Assembly: GCA_001803045.1 (NCBI GenBank)
Contig: MHAR01000012.1
Coordinates: forward strand, 1 to 64,000
Reading direction: 5' to 3'
From: Ignavibacteria bacterium RIFOXYB12_FULL_35_14
GTDB taxonomy: Bacteria; Bacteroidota; Ignavibacteria; Ignavibacteriales; Ignavibacteriaceae
Length of the DNA: 64,000 nucleotides
Both the position numbers and the translations under genes were made by a program. Under the pieces are notes generated by a model. The model had not been told where the DNA came from. It made no database searches and saw only the letters and a program-made list of their open reading frames with translations. Each line of letters starts with the position of its first letter. Within the stretch, counting starts at the first letter, position 1. Below, piece after piece: positions 7,048 to 15,730 of the stretch.

Positions 7048-8289
7048 ATGCGAAACATGAATCAAAAAAATAACATATCCTGCGCCGGCAAACGAGGCGA
7101 TCAAATTCGCTCGGACTGCTATATCGAATTAGAACTTAAACGTTCCGGCGGTATAAAAATAGAGATGAAAAGCAAAGTCGAATCAATGTATGGTGATTCG
7201 ATTATAGCGCAGCTTACCGAGATGTGCAGGTTTTTCAACATCAACCATGTTGAGATTCTTGTCGAGGATGCTGGTGCCCTGCCGTTTACGCTGGCAGCAA
7301 GATTTGAACTTGCAGTTAAAAGATTGCTCCCAGACTTGGATAAGGAATTTCTTCTTCCAATGATCGATAAAAATTATTCTTCTACAACTAAGGAAAGATT
7401 GCGTAGAAGCAGATTATATCTTCCTGGAAATGAGCCAAAGTTTTTTGTGAACGCTGGTTTACATTCTCCCGATGGGATTATTCTTGATCTTGAAGACAGT
7501 GTTGCACATTCTGAAAAGGATGCTGCGCAGCTCCTTGTACGAAATGCATTGCGCTCTGTTGATTTTTACGGTGCTGAAAGAATGGTTCGCATTAATCAAA
7601 TGCCGTTAGGTTTGAATGATCTAAAATTTATCGTTCCCCACTTTGTTAATGTCATTCTAATTCCTAAATGCGAATCTGCCGTTCAAATAACTGAGATTGA
7701 ACAGGAAGTACATCGCTTGAAAAGATTACACAAAATGAAATCCGCCTCTAGCGGAGATATCTACTTCATGCCGATTCTTGAAAGCGCGTTAGGAATCATG
7801 AAAGCTTATGAAATAGCAACAGCATCACGACACAATTGTGCGCTGGCAATCGGACTTGAAGATTATACTGCAGATTTAGGAACTCAAAGAACAAACGAAG
7901 GTCGCGAGAGTTTCTTCGCCCGCTCAATGGTAATTAATGCTGCAAAAGCCGCAGGCATTCAAGCTATCGATACTGTTTTCTCTGATGTTGCAGACATGGA
8001 AGGGTTGCGGGAAAGTGTAATCGAAGCAAAATCTTTAGGATTTGAAGGTAAAGGATGTATTCATCCACGGCAAGTACAAGTTGTGCACGAAGCGTTTGCG
8101 CCAACTTTGGAAGAAATCGAGAAAGCTAAGAAGATTGTTCTGGCTTTTGAAGAAGCGGAAAGCAAGGGATTGGGTGTCGTTTCAATTGGTACCAAGATGA
8201 TTGATGCTCCAGTTGTAAAACGCGCACAGAGAACAATTGATTTGGCAATAATGAACAACATCATTTCTAAAAACTGGAAAATAGAATAG
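7048..8289 (+). CDS. Citrate lyase acyl-carrier/beta-subunit fusion (CitD-CitE like)
   Basis: 413 residues with two parts. Residues about 12-90 resemble the acyl-carrier protein CitD: VESMYGD (44-50) and DAGALPFTLAARFE match its conserved core. Residues from about 120 form the HpcH/HpaI-CitE lyase barrel, with RLYLPGN, ILDLEDS, PILESALG and GLEDYTADLG motifs for acyl-CoA and Mg2+ binding. In classical citrate lyase these are separate subunits. The CitD serine that carries the phosphoribosyl-dephospho-CoA arm aligns near Ser22 (IRSDC), shifted by one residue, so carrier function is uncertain. CitF follows downstream. Citramalate or citramalyl-CoA cleavage is an alternative. A 15-bp palindrome (7741-7755) is read in frame. 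Confidence 0.82.
   Translation: MRNMNQKNNISCAGKRGDQIRSDCYIELELKRSGGIKIEMKSKVESMYGDSIIAQLTEMCRFFNINHVEILVEDAGALPFTLAARFELAVKRLLPDLDKEFLLPMIDKNYSSTTKERLRRSRLYLPGNEPKFFVNAGLHSPDGIILDLEDSVAHSEKDAAQLLVRNALRSVDFYGAERMVRINQMPLGLNDLKFIVPHFVNVILIPKCESAVQITEIEQEVHRLKRLHKMKSASSGDIYFMPILESALGIMKAYEIATASRHNCALAIGLEDYTADLGTQRTNEGRESFFARSMVINAAKAAGIQAIDTVFSDVADMEGLRESVIEAKSLGFEGKGCIHPRQVQVVHEAFAPTLEEIEKAKKIVLAFEEAESKGLGVVSIGTKMIDAPVVKRAQRTIDLAIMNNIISKNWKIE
7741..7755. repeat. Palindromic mini-repeat inside the CitE coding region
   Basis: TCCGC-CTCTA-GCGGA is a perfect 5-bp stem with a 5-nt loop. It is read in frame as Ser-Ala-Ser-Ser-Gly in a loop before the PILESALG strand. A near copy (tccgcctctggagga) sits in the intergenic element at 6327-6341, which suggests insertion of a small repeat into coding sequence. 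Confidence 0.5.
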
Positions 8290-8290
8290 C

Positions 8291-8372
8291 ACACGGATTG
8301 GACTGATTAAACGGATAAAAACAGATTTAAATCCGTTATAATCGGTTTGATCCGTTAGATCCGTGTTCCATT
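8291..8372. repeat. Empty GAT-phased inverted-repeat element (MITE-like)
   Basis: Two back-to-back inverted arms of about 40 nt with no gene inside. GAT starts are at 8296, 8305, 8314 and 8324 (9, 9, 10), and ATC starts at 8331, 8341, 8350 and 8359 (10, 9, 9). The phase and end sequence (ACACGGAT) match the arms around the GxxExxY gene at 4385-4852. It fills the gap between citDE and citF and could form a long hairpin in the shared transcript. Confidence 0.8.
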
Positions 8373-8396
8373 AGGTAGCTAATTAAAAGGTAAAAA

Positions 8397-9989
8397 ATGA
8401 AGTTAGTAAAAAATGCGGCGGGACGAATGGTTCCCACAAAAATTAATAACCAAAAACAAATCCCATTCAAAGGTGTGGATAAATTCAGACCAACCGGCAG
8501 CAAAGCGAAGCCGCCAATTCGAACTTGCATAGATTTTCCTGAAGACGGGAATAAAATTGTAAAAAATTTGAAGGAAGCGTTGAAAAAAGCTGGATTAAAA
8601 GATGGAATGACGATATCGACTCACCATCATTTAAGAAACGGAGATGTTCTCACAAATCTCTTATTTGATACGGTTAAATCGATGGGAGTTAAAAATATTC
8701 GTTGGTTTCCAAGCGCTTCGTTTCCTTGTCATGAACACCTAATTAAGTATTTAGAGGACGGTACGATTCATCATATTGAGGGAAGCATGAACGGTCCTCT
8801 AGGAAAATTTGCCTCCGAAGGAAACATGAAAGGAATTGGAGTTTTACGATCTCATGGAGGAAGATATCAAGCTGTTCAGGATGGTGAAGTTCATATTGAT
8901 ATTGCTGTGATTGCCTCGCCAACGGCTGATCCTTTTGGAAATGCAAATGGAATGACAGGCAAATCTGCTTGTGGGCTCATAGGTTTTGCTTTAGCAGATT
9001 CAGAATATGCAGACAACGTGATTGTTGTAACCGATAACCTTGTTCCCTTCCCTTGCATTCCCTGGCAGATTCAAGGAAACAATGTTGATTATGTAGTCAA
9101 AGTTGAGAGCCTTGGTGATCCAACTAAAATTGTTTCGGGAACAACAGAGGTTACCAAATCTCCCGATAGACTTTTAATTGCTGAGTACGTAGCCGATTTT
9201 ATTGAAGCAGCAGGAATTATGAAAGATGGTTTTTCGCTTCAAGCTGGTGCAGGCGGAACAAATCTAGCTTTTGTTCTTTTCCTAAAAGAAAAAATGAAAG
9301 CAAAAGGAATCAAATCCAGATTTATGCGCGGCGGCAGTACAAAATATCTGGTTCAGATGCTTGAAGAAGGATTAACAGATTACATTTTGGATGGTCAAAC
9401 ATTCGACCTTGAAGGTGTGAGAAGTATGCGAGAAAACCCACGACATGTAAACACAAGTCCGTTCACAAGCTACAACTTTCATGGTAAAGGAAATTTTGCA
9501 TCAATTGTGGATGTTGCTGTTCTTGGTGCAACCGAGGTTGATGTGAACTTTAATGCGAATGTTGTTACTCACTCTGATGGTTATTTACTGCATGGAATTG
9601 GCGGCTGGCAAAATTGTCTTTACTCGAAATGTACTATACTTGCAATTCCTTCTTTCCGTGATAGGATTCCGGTGATAGTCGATGAAGTAACAACTCTTGT
9701 TGGTCCTGGAGAATTGATTGATGTTATAGTCACAGAGAGAGGCATAGCCATTAATCCAAGAAGAAAAGATTTATTAGTTGCGGTTAAAAATTCTACTTTA
9801 CCTATCAAATCAATTCATGATCTTAAAAAAGAAATTGATGAAATCTGCGGCGGCGCCCCTGCAAAACCAAGTGTGAATAGGAAAAAAGTCGTAGCTGTTG
9901 TAAAATGGGTTGATGGAAGTATACTCGATTCAGTTTTTCAGGTGTATCCAAGAAAAAATGTTATTCTTCAAAAAGGCGGTGGAGAGTAA
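8397..9989 (+). CDS. citF: Citrate lyase alpha subunit (citrate:acyl-carrier CoA-transferase type)
   Basis: 530-residue homologue of CitF, which exchanges the acetyl group on the acyl-carrier arm for citrate so that the beta subunit can split it. Recognisable CitF segments are the N-terminal KNAAGRMVP, THHHLRNGD, RSHGGR, ASPTADPFGNANG, QAGAGGTNLAF and GGSTKYLVQMLEEG, ending with LVAVKNSTLPIKSI. Length fits the family (about 510). AAAAGG lies 6 nt before the ATG. Citrate lyase ligase (CitC) and the prosthetic-group enzymes CitG and CitX are not in the window, so activation is unexplained. Citramalate lyase alpha is a possible alternative. Confidence 0.88.
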   Translation: MKLVKNAAGRMVPTKINNQKQIPFKGVDKFRPTGSKAKPPIRTCIDFPEDGNKIVKNLKEALKKAGLKDGMTISTHHHLRNGDVLTNLLFDTVKSMGVKNIRWFPSASFPCHEHLIKYLEDGTIHHIEGSMNGPLGKFASEGNMKGIGVLRSHGGRYQAVQDGEVHIDIAVIASPTADPFGNANGMTGKSACGLIGFALADSEYADNVIVVTDNLVPFPCIPWQIQGNNVDYVVKVESLGDPTKIVSGTTEVTKSPDRLLIAEYVADFIEAAGIMKDGFSLQAGAGGTNLAFVLFLKEKMKAKGIKSRFMRGGSTKYLVQMLEEGLTDYILDGQTFDLEGVRSMRENPRHVNTSPFTSYNFHGKGNFASIVDVAVLGATEVDVNFNANVVTHSDGYLLHGIGGWQNCLYSKCTILAIPSFRDRIPVIVDEVTTLVGPGELIDVIVTERGIAINPRRKDLLVAVKNSTLPIKSIHDLKKEIDEICGGAPAKPSVNRKKVVAVVKWVDGSILDSVFQVYPRKNVILQKGGGE

Positions 9990-10192
9990 TACACACCCCT
10001 TTCGGGGGTGACCAAAAATTAATTATTCAATAAAAAAATCTTCGAAAATCGTTTAAAATCAGCGTCATCAGTGCCTGCCACTATGTGGTTCCATTCAAAG
10101 ATAAATGTTACTTTTTGGTCAACCTCCTGTCGGCTTTAAATATTTAATTGGTCTACGACGCATCCCCTCTGGAGAGGGGCGAGGGGTGTGTT
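9990..10192. repeat. Composite nested palindromic element, copy A
   Basis: The whole gap is a nested inverted repeat. Outer ends are ACACACCCC and AGGGGTGTGT. Inside, TGACCAAAAA (10009) faces TTACTTTTTGGTCA (10108-10121). Inside that lies one arm of the GAT class with ATC spacing 10, 10, 9. A further small hairpin CCCCTC-TGGA-GAGGGG lies at 10164-10179. The 10009-10121 core is repeated in reverse orientation at 62074-62171. No gene is present. Confidence 0.7.
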
Positions 10193-10241
10193 AGTAATTT
10201 GGATCACATAAAAATCTGTAATCAACCGAAGTAATTTGCTA

Positions 10242-11072
10242 ATGAAAAAAATTGGAATTGCATTTGGCAGCGGCGGCGCCCGCGGTATCACTCATCTTCT
10301 AATGATTGAAGCATTGGAGGAACTGGGATTAAAGCCTTCAGCCATTTCGGGCAGCAGCATCGGAGCAGTTGTTGGCGCTTTCTATGCTGCTGGATTCACT
10401 TCCAAAGAAATGCGAAAAATCCTCGATCAACTTCTCAATCCAAAAAGTAACAGCGTATTCGATTTTCCCCTCAAATCAGATTTCATAAAACTATTCTCGA
10501 TGTTCGATCCGCAGTTCATTAAATCAGGATTCATAAAAGGTGATAAGTTCCAGCAATTCATGAAATCACATCTTAAGACTTCAACTTTCGAGGAACTGGA
10601 GGTCCCATTAAAAATATCAACTACAGATTACTGGAAAAAAGAGGAAGTTGTGTTTGAGAAAGGTAATCTGCCGTTAGCGATCAGAGCAAGTTACTCGATT
10701 CCCGGTTTATTTACACCGATCAAAATTAAAAATAAAATTTTAGTCGACGGGGGTGCTGTTAATCCTCTCCCGTTTGACTTGATCAAGAGACAATGCGATA
10801 TAACGATTGCAATTGACATAACATCATTTCATACTATGAATGCTCAAGAGATGCCTTCAACATTCGATATAGTATTCACTACTTATCAGATCATGCAGAA
10901 TTCTATAATTCAGGAGAAGTTGAAATTTGTGAAACCGGATATCTATATAAAACCTAAGATCTCAGATGTGAGGGTTTTTGATTTTGCAAAAGCCGATTCA
11001 ATCTTTGAACAAGCAAAGCCAGCTAAAAAGGAGTTGAAACGGCAATTGGAAAAACTTTTATTGCATAAATAA
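10242..11072 (+). CDS. Patatin-like phospholipase (RssA/YchK type)
   Basis: 276-residue serine lipase-like protein with a Ser-Asp dyad. The oxyanion motif GSGGARG is at 9-15, the nucleophile elbow GSSIG at 37-41 (Ser39), and the DGG motif with the catalytic Asp169 follows. It has no signal peptide, so a cytoplasmic or membrane-associated acyl hydrolase is likely; the lipid substrate is unknown. The ATG is preferred over an in-frame TTG two codons earlier. It stands alone between a repeat element and the convergent ABC export operon. Confidence 0.9.
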   Translation: MKKIGIAFGSGGARGITHLLMIEALEELGLKPSAISGSSIGAVVGAFYAAGFTSKEMRKILDQLLNPKSNSVFDFPLKSDFIKLFSMFDPQFIKSGFIKGDKFQQFMKSHLKTSTFEELEVPLKISTTDYWKKEEVVFEKGNLPLAIRASYSIPGLFTPIKIKNKILVDGGAVNPLPFDLIKRQCDITIAIDITSFHTMNAQEMPSTFDIVFTTYQIMQNSIIQEKLKFVKPDIYIKPKISDVRVFDFAKADSIFEQAKPAKKELKRQLEKLLLHK

Positions 11073-11145
11073 TACGCTCTGCAAAGTATTAATTTTATTT
11101 CAAGGTTGGTACGAATTATTTCGTGTGATTGAAATCGGTCATGAT

Positions 11146-11250
11146 GTAGGGATCGAGCTCCTGCTCGATCCAACTTCAAAGCTGTGGCGGAATGACCGGG
11201 AGGTCATTCCCTACGAACTGCAACGGAATGGCTAGGAAGTCATCCCCTAC
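11146..11250. repeat. REP cluster of the RAYT-associated family (three hairpins)
   Basis: Hairpin 1 has stem GGATCGAGC with loop TCCT, hairpin 2 has stem GGAATGACC with loop GGGA and a CCCTAC end, and hairpin 3 is degenerate with loop AGGA. The outer GTAGGG and CCCTAC ends match the REP pairs around the RAYT gene near 28 kb. Stem sequences differ but pairing is kept. The cluster lies between convergent genes. Confidence 0.75.
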
Positions 11251-11262
11251 CAGGCTGCTGAG

Positions 11263-12432
11263 CTAACCGCCTCGTAAAGCGCTCACAATGTTCAATCTTG
11301 AGGCACGAACTGAAGGCAAGAACCCTCCTAAAATTCCCATAAAGAGTGCAAAAACTATGGAGGAAATTATAATTGTCGGATTTAGTGAGAATGAAAACGC
11401 TAACTCAGCGAAAGAATTCCAGTTTAATGTTGAGATGGAGAAAAACTGTAAAAACGATGCTAAGAAAATTCCAATTGCTCCGCCTATAGACGCAATAAGC
11501 AATGATTCAAATAAAAACGCTGTGAGAATGCTTCTTCGTTTAAAACCTAAAGAACGCAGCGTCCCGATTTCAACTGTTCTGTTAGCAACTGCCGCATACA
11601 TGGTAATCATTGCGCCAATAGTTGCACCAAAACTGAAAATGACAGTAATAAAAATCCCAAGCACTCTGATAAAGCCGGCGAGAAATTCCGATTGTTCGGC
11701 AAAATATTTTTGCTCAATTTTTGGTTCAAACGGAAGCAATCTTTTATCGGAGTCAAAAGCTTTCTTAAATTTTTCATAGTTACTTATATTATCCAGCTTA
11801 AGAGTTAAAGTGGAAACACTTGTTCCTCTATTGAATGCACTTAGCAGCTGATGCGTATCACCCCAAAATTCAGATTCAAATCCGCTTCCATTTGCTTCAA
11901 AAATACCTACAATTGTCCACATGTCACCAGCAAATTTTATTTTATCTCCAATGTTAGTGCCTTCAAATTTTTTGTTGATGGATTTACCAACAATCAATTC
12001 TCTTAAAGAAGGATTAAATAGCCTACCGTTAATAATTTTCACTTGAGGCCTAAGCTGATAAACCATTTGCGAAACACCTCTCACAGTAATATTACTCATT
12101 CCACCCTTTTTAATTTCCAAATTGATTATTACTACTGGTTCAGGTGAAACTAAAAGATTTCCATCCGGTGATTTTGCAACATGAAGAAGTGTGCGTATTA
12201 AATTTTGAGTATCGCCATCAACAATGCTGGTAATTTCACCTTGCGATGATTTCCTAAGAATCATAACATTATCATTCGATCCCGTAGCAACTAAAGTTTT
12301 TTCAACTCCATAAGCCATCATTAAAGCAGCAGTAAAAACGAATACCACCAACGCAATGCCAGTTACTGTAATTATGGCTGTAAGCTTTCGAGATTTGAAA
12401 TTTCTAAATGTGTACTTGAAAGGTATTTTCAT
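11263..12432 (-). CDS. MacB/FtsX-type ABC transporter permease
   Basis: 389-residue permease with the MacB topology: an N-terminal membrane segment (about 17-40), a periplasmic MacB_PCD domain (about 45-250), then three helices that form the FtsX domain with the EIGTLRSLGFKRRSI coupling motif near 295. It should pair with the second permease (overlap of 4 nt), the ATPase and the membrane-fusion protein upstream to form an efflux or lipoprotein-type exporter. The substrate cannot be read from sequence. It is the last gene of the operon; a REP cluster follows. Confidence 0.9.
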   Translation of the reverse strand: MKIPFKYTFRNFKSRKLTAIITVTGIALVVFVFTAALMMAYGVEKTLVATGSNDNVMILRKSSQGEITSIVDGDTQNLIRTLLHVAKSPDGNLLVSPEPVVIINLEIKKGGMSNITVRGVSQMVYQLRPQVKIINGRLFNPSLRELIVGKSINKKFEGTNIGDKIKFAGDMWTIVGIFEANGSGFESEFWGDTHQLLSAFNRGTSVSTLTLKLDNISNYEKFKKAFDSDKRLLPFEPKIEQKYFAEQSEFLAGFIRVLGIFITVIFSFGATIGAMITMYAAVANRTVEIGTLRSLGFKRRSILTAFLFESLLIASIGGAIGIFLASFLQFFSISTLNWNSFAELAFSFSLNPTIIISSIVFALFMGILGGFLPSVRASRLNIVSALRGG

Positions 12433-13589
12433 CCTACAAACCTGAACCCTTCCACGATTTTTGTTTTTAGTGTACGTTGAATTGGAAATACAGCAGCTAT
12501 AATTCCAATAAGAATTGCCGCACCCAATGCCATGATGGTTGTTACTGGTTCAATGAAAAAGAATGGGAAAAATCCTTTAGGAATTGCTTGCTCGAATCCA
12601 GCAACAATGGGATAAGTGAAAGCGATTCCAATTCCTCCGCCTAATATTGAAATCAACATCGATTCACCAAGGATAAGGCCGGTTAAATGGAAAGTCGAAA
12701 ATCCCAATGTTTTAAACACAGCATATTCTCTTGTTCTTTCCCTTGCCGCCATAATCATTGTATTAGCAAGCACCAGCATTATAATTCCAATTATAAAAAA
12801 AGACATTAGATTCATTGCAGTGATAATGGCACTTGAAGCAGCAACAAATCCTTGGGCAAATGCTTTTTCTGTTTCTGTTTTAGTTTCAGCGGAAGAATTA
12901 TTAAACAAAGCATCTATCTGATCTGAAATAACTGCTGCTTTATTTGGATCTTCTATTGCTACTATATACCATCCTACATCTCCAGCTCTAACCGGTGTTT
13001 CAATTTTCATTCTTTCATCTACATACTGCCAGTGAAAAAGCATTTGAGAATCATCGGTATTCTTATTTTGCGGGTGATATATACCCCGAACAACAAAATC
13101 CCATCTGCCGGGATAAATATCTCCCTCCAATGTCATAACATCACCAATTTTGATATTGTATTGCTTAGCAATATCAGCTCCTAACACACATGCGTTTCTT
13201 TCCTTTTTAAACGTTGCAAGTTCTTCAGGAGCAATTAAAAACTCAGGCATAACATCAAAAATTGTTTCTGCATCCACAGCCATCCTTGCAAAGAAATTAT
13301 TCTTATCCTTATATACTCCTCCAAACCAGTTAGCAAAGCTTACAGTCTGAACTCCCGAAACGCTTTTAATTTTTTCTTTATAGGAATAAGGTAACGGAAA
13401 AATAAACGAAACCGCCTGCCTGGTTATTAAACGATTTGCAGAGGCAGCATCTACACTTGAATCCCAAACAGTTACTACTGTCCTTAGAAGTCCAAATGCT
13501 ATGACAGCAATTGTAATTCCCACTATAGTAAGAACTGTTCGGAGCTTATGCCTAAGTGCATTCTTCAAAATTAATTTCAATACTTTCAT
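12429..13589 (-). CDS. MacB/FtsX-type ABC transporter permease
   Basis: 386-residue partner permease with the same four-helix plan: helix near 15-35, a large periplasmic domain with a PGRWDFVVRGIYHP segment, and three C-terminal helices including the REYAVFKTLGFSTFHL coupling region. Two different permeases in one operon indicate a heterodimeric membrane unit. It lies 1 nt downstream of the ATPase gene and overlaps the next permease by the ATGA stop-start. Confidence 0.9.
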   Translation of the reverse strand: MKVLKLILKNALRHKLRTVLTIVGITIAVIAFGLLRTVVTVWDSSVDAASANRLITRQAVSFIFPLPYSYKEKIKSVSGVQTVSFANWFGGVYKDKNNFFARMAVDAETIFDVMPEFLIAPEELATFKKERNACVLGADIAKQYNIKIGDVMTLEGDIYPGRWDFVVRGIYHPQNKNTDDSQMLFHWQYVDERMKIETPVRAGDVGWYIVAIEDPNKAAVISDQIDALFNNSSAETKTETEKAFAQGFVAASSAIITAMNLMSFFIIGIIMLVLANTMIMAARERTREYAVFKTLGFSTFHLTGLILGESMLISILGGGIGIAFTYPIVAGFEQAIPKGFFPFFFIEPVTTIMALGAAILIGIIAAVFPIQRTLKTKIVEGFRFVG

Positions 13590-13590
13590 C

Positions 13591-14268
13591 TTAAACTCCT
13601 ACTAAATCACCTTTTTCAAGATGACGAACGATTCTGGCTCTTTCGGCAGCATGAGGATCGTGTGTAACCATTAAAATTGTTTTATTGAATTCCTTGTTTA
13701 GCCGTTCAAGCAAAGTTAAAATTTCGGCAGCGGAATTTTTATCAAGATCACCGGTCGGCTCATCTGCTACAAGCAGAACGGGATCTGTAACAACTGCCCT
13801 TGCAATTGCAACTCTTTGCTCTTGTCCGCCAGATAATTGTTTTGGATAATGCTGAATATGACTTCCTAAACCGACAATGCCCAGTACTGTCTCCACATGC
13901 TTCTTTCTCTCTGCTTTGGAAAGTTTTGTAAGAAGAAGAGGAAGTTCAACATTTTCAAATGCTGTGAGAACAGGTATTAAATTGTAAAATTGAAAAACGA
14001 ACCCAACATTGTTCGCTCTCCACTTTGCAAGAGCAGATTCGCCAAGATTTGAAATCTCCGTATCTGCGACTACAACTCTTCCCGAGCTTGGTTTATCAAT
14101 TCCGGCAATTAAATTTAACAGAGTAGTTTTTCCTGAACCCGATGGTCCCATCAAAGCCATGAATTCACCCTGTTTTACATTTAAGGATAAGTTACTGAGA
14201 ACGGGAATTTCAAAACTGTCTCGCCAATAAGATTTAGAAACATTTTGTACTTGGATAAGTTCCGACAT
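13591..14268 (-). CDS. ABC transporter ATPase (MacB/LolD type)
   Basis: 225-residue ATPase that drives the two permeases encoded downstream. Walker A is GPSGSGKTT (about 41-49), the signature is LSGGQEQR (about 144-151), Walker B is LLVADEPTGDLD (about 165-176), and the switch His is in MVTHDP (about 200-205). The size and the QFYNLIPVLTAFENVELPL segment place it in the MacB/LolD group. It sits in one operon with the adaptor protein upstream (26 nt gap). Confidence 0.94.
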   Translation of the reverse strand: MSELIQVQNVSKSYWRDSFEIPVLSNLSLNVKQGEFMALMGPSGSGKTTLLNLIAGIDKPSSGRVVVADTEISNLGESALAKWRANNVGFVFQFYNLIPVLTAFENVELPLLLTKLSKAERKKHVETVLGIVGLGSHIQHYPKQLSGGQEQRVAIARAVVTDPVLLVADEPTGDLDKNSAAEILTLLERLNKEFNKTILMVTHDPHAAERARIVRHLEKGDLVGV

Positions 14269-14294
14269 TTAAACTCCTAAAAAATAAATGATTA

Positions 14295-15491
14295 CTATAA
14301 AACTTTTACTGCAATACCGTCTTTTATTTTCTCGGTTAATTTATCAATTATGCTTTCACCTGAACTAACACCGGATATAATTTCAATATTATCTCCAAAT
14401 TTTCTTCCCAATTGAACTTGAACCTCAACTGCTTTATCATCTTTAACAACAAATACAACATCCCTTCCATTCCTTTTACCTGTAGCCGAAGATGGAGCTA
14501 ATAGAATAGGTTTTTCTTTGTCTTTATCTTCATCTTTATCTGTCCTCCGTGTTAAAAATGTAACTTTAGCACTCATTTCGGGAAGCACGCGGCTATCATA
14601 CTCTTTGAAGCCGACTTTCACTAAAACTGTAGCTTTAGACCTATCGGCAGTAGGAACTATTTTGGCTACAAAACCAGGATAACTTTTCTCTGGATAGGCA
14701 TCAAGTACAATTTCACACTCCTGGTTTAAAGTTATTTTTTCAATATTAGATTCTGAAACGTCCGCTTCAACCTGAAGAGATGTCATATCAGCCATTGTAA
14801 CAACCGCTGCTCTTGAATTTATACTCGCTCCGAATGGAGAAACTATTTCACCTACGTCAGCATTTTTAGTTAGCACAGTTCCATCAAATGGAGCTCTAAT
14901 CAATGTATTTTCCATTGCCACTTCAGCGGCTGTAACTTGAGCACTCGCAAGATCGATAATTGCAAGTGTTCTGTTATAACGAGCTTCGGCCGTTTCAAAC
15001 TCTTGCTGCGATATCAAACCTTTAGCTGTCAATTCCTTTTGTCTCTTATAAAAATTCTCAGCATCCTTCAAATCCGCTTCCGCTAACTTCAAATTGGCTT
15101 TAGCTTGGTCTAGTTGAGCTTTGATATCATTGTCTTCAAGCCGGGCAATTATCTGGTCCTTTCTAACTTGGTCGCCTTCAACTACTCCGAGAAAAACTAA
15201 TCGTCCGGTACCTTTGGAAGCAACGGCAGCTTTACGCTGAGCAACAACATATCCGCTCGAATTAAGCACGGCACTTGAATAAGCACCTGTTTGCAATGTT
15301 ACTGTTGTCAGCTTAACCTCTTCTTTTTTATCTAATAGGCTGTTAACATAACTGTAGACAATAAAAGCTAACACAAGCAATAGAACAGAACCGACAATTC
15401 TGGTAACGATTTTTTTAGTTCTATCAGGTGGTCGCTTTTCTTCAGTTCTATTAATTCGTAAAGAGCTTAAATCTATGTTCTTTGTTTCCAC
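14295..15491 (-). CDS. Periplasmic adaptor (HlyD/MacA-type membrane fusion protein)
   Basis: 398-residue adaptor that links inner-membrane ABC permeases to an outer-membrane channel. It has a basic cytoplasmic start, one transmembrane segment (about 31-49), split lipoyl halves around a helical hairpin (about 110-190, with many Ala/Glu/Lys), a beta-barrel domain with RAPFDGTV, and a C-terminal membrane-proximal domain. It is the first gene of the four-gene export operon. No TolC-like gene is in the window. A promoter should lie in the 239-nt gap before acs, where I see no clear motif. Confidence 0.9.
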   Translation of the reverse strand: METKNIDLSSLRINRTEEKRPPDRTKKIVTRIVGSVLLLVLAFIVYSYVNSLLDKKEEVKLTTVTLQTGAYSSAVLNSSGYVVAQRKAAVASKGTGRLVFLGVVEGDQVRKDQIIARLEDNDIKAQLDQAKANLKLAEADLKDAENFYKRQKELTAKGLISQQEFETAEARYNRTLAIIDLASAQVTAAEVAMENTLIRAPFDGTVLTKNADVGEIVSPFGASINSRAAVVTMADMTSLQVEADVSESNIEKITLNQECEIVLDAYPEKSYPGFVAKIVPTADRSKATVLVKVGFKEYDSRVLPEMSAKVTFLTRRTDKDEDKDKEKPILLAPSSATGKRNGRDVVFVVKDDKAVEVQVQLGRKFGDNIEIISGVSSGESIIDKLTEKIKDGIAVKVL

Positions 15492-15730
15492 GATCAGTCC
15501 TAATAAAAAATTCTTGCGAAAAAATGAAAAGGAATTGGCGAAATATAAAAGAAAGTAGGATAAAGATTAAATTTTTAATGATGAATAGAGTTTGAACGTG
15601 ATGAAAAACTCAAAGATTGAGCTTATTCAAACCTCTACCAAAAGTTGTGATCCACTTAATGTTCGAGTTAACTACTTAAATCTTTCAGAAAAGGATTCAG
15701 CAATATCAATGTGACCGGCTGTAAGACTTT

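Noticed and set aside
9993-10010. Rho-independent terminator after citF
   Set aside because: The C/G-rich hairpin is followed by TGACCAAAAATT with no T-tract on the coding strand; it fits better as the outer arm of the composite repeat.
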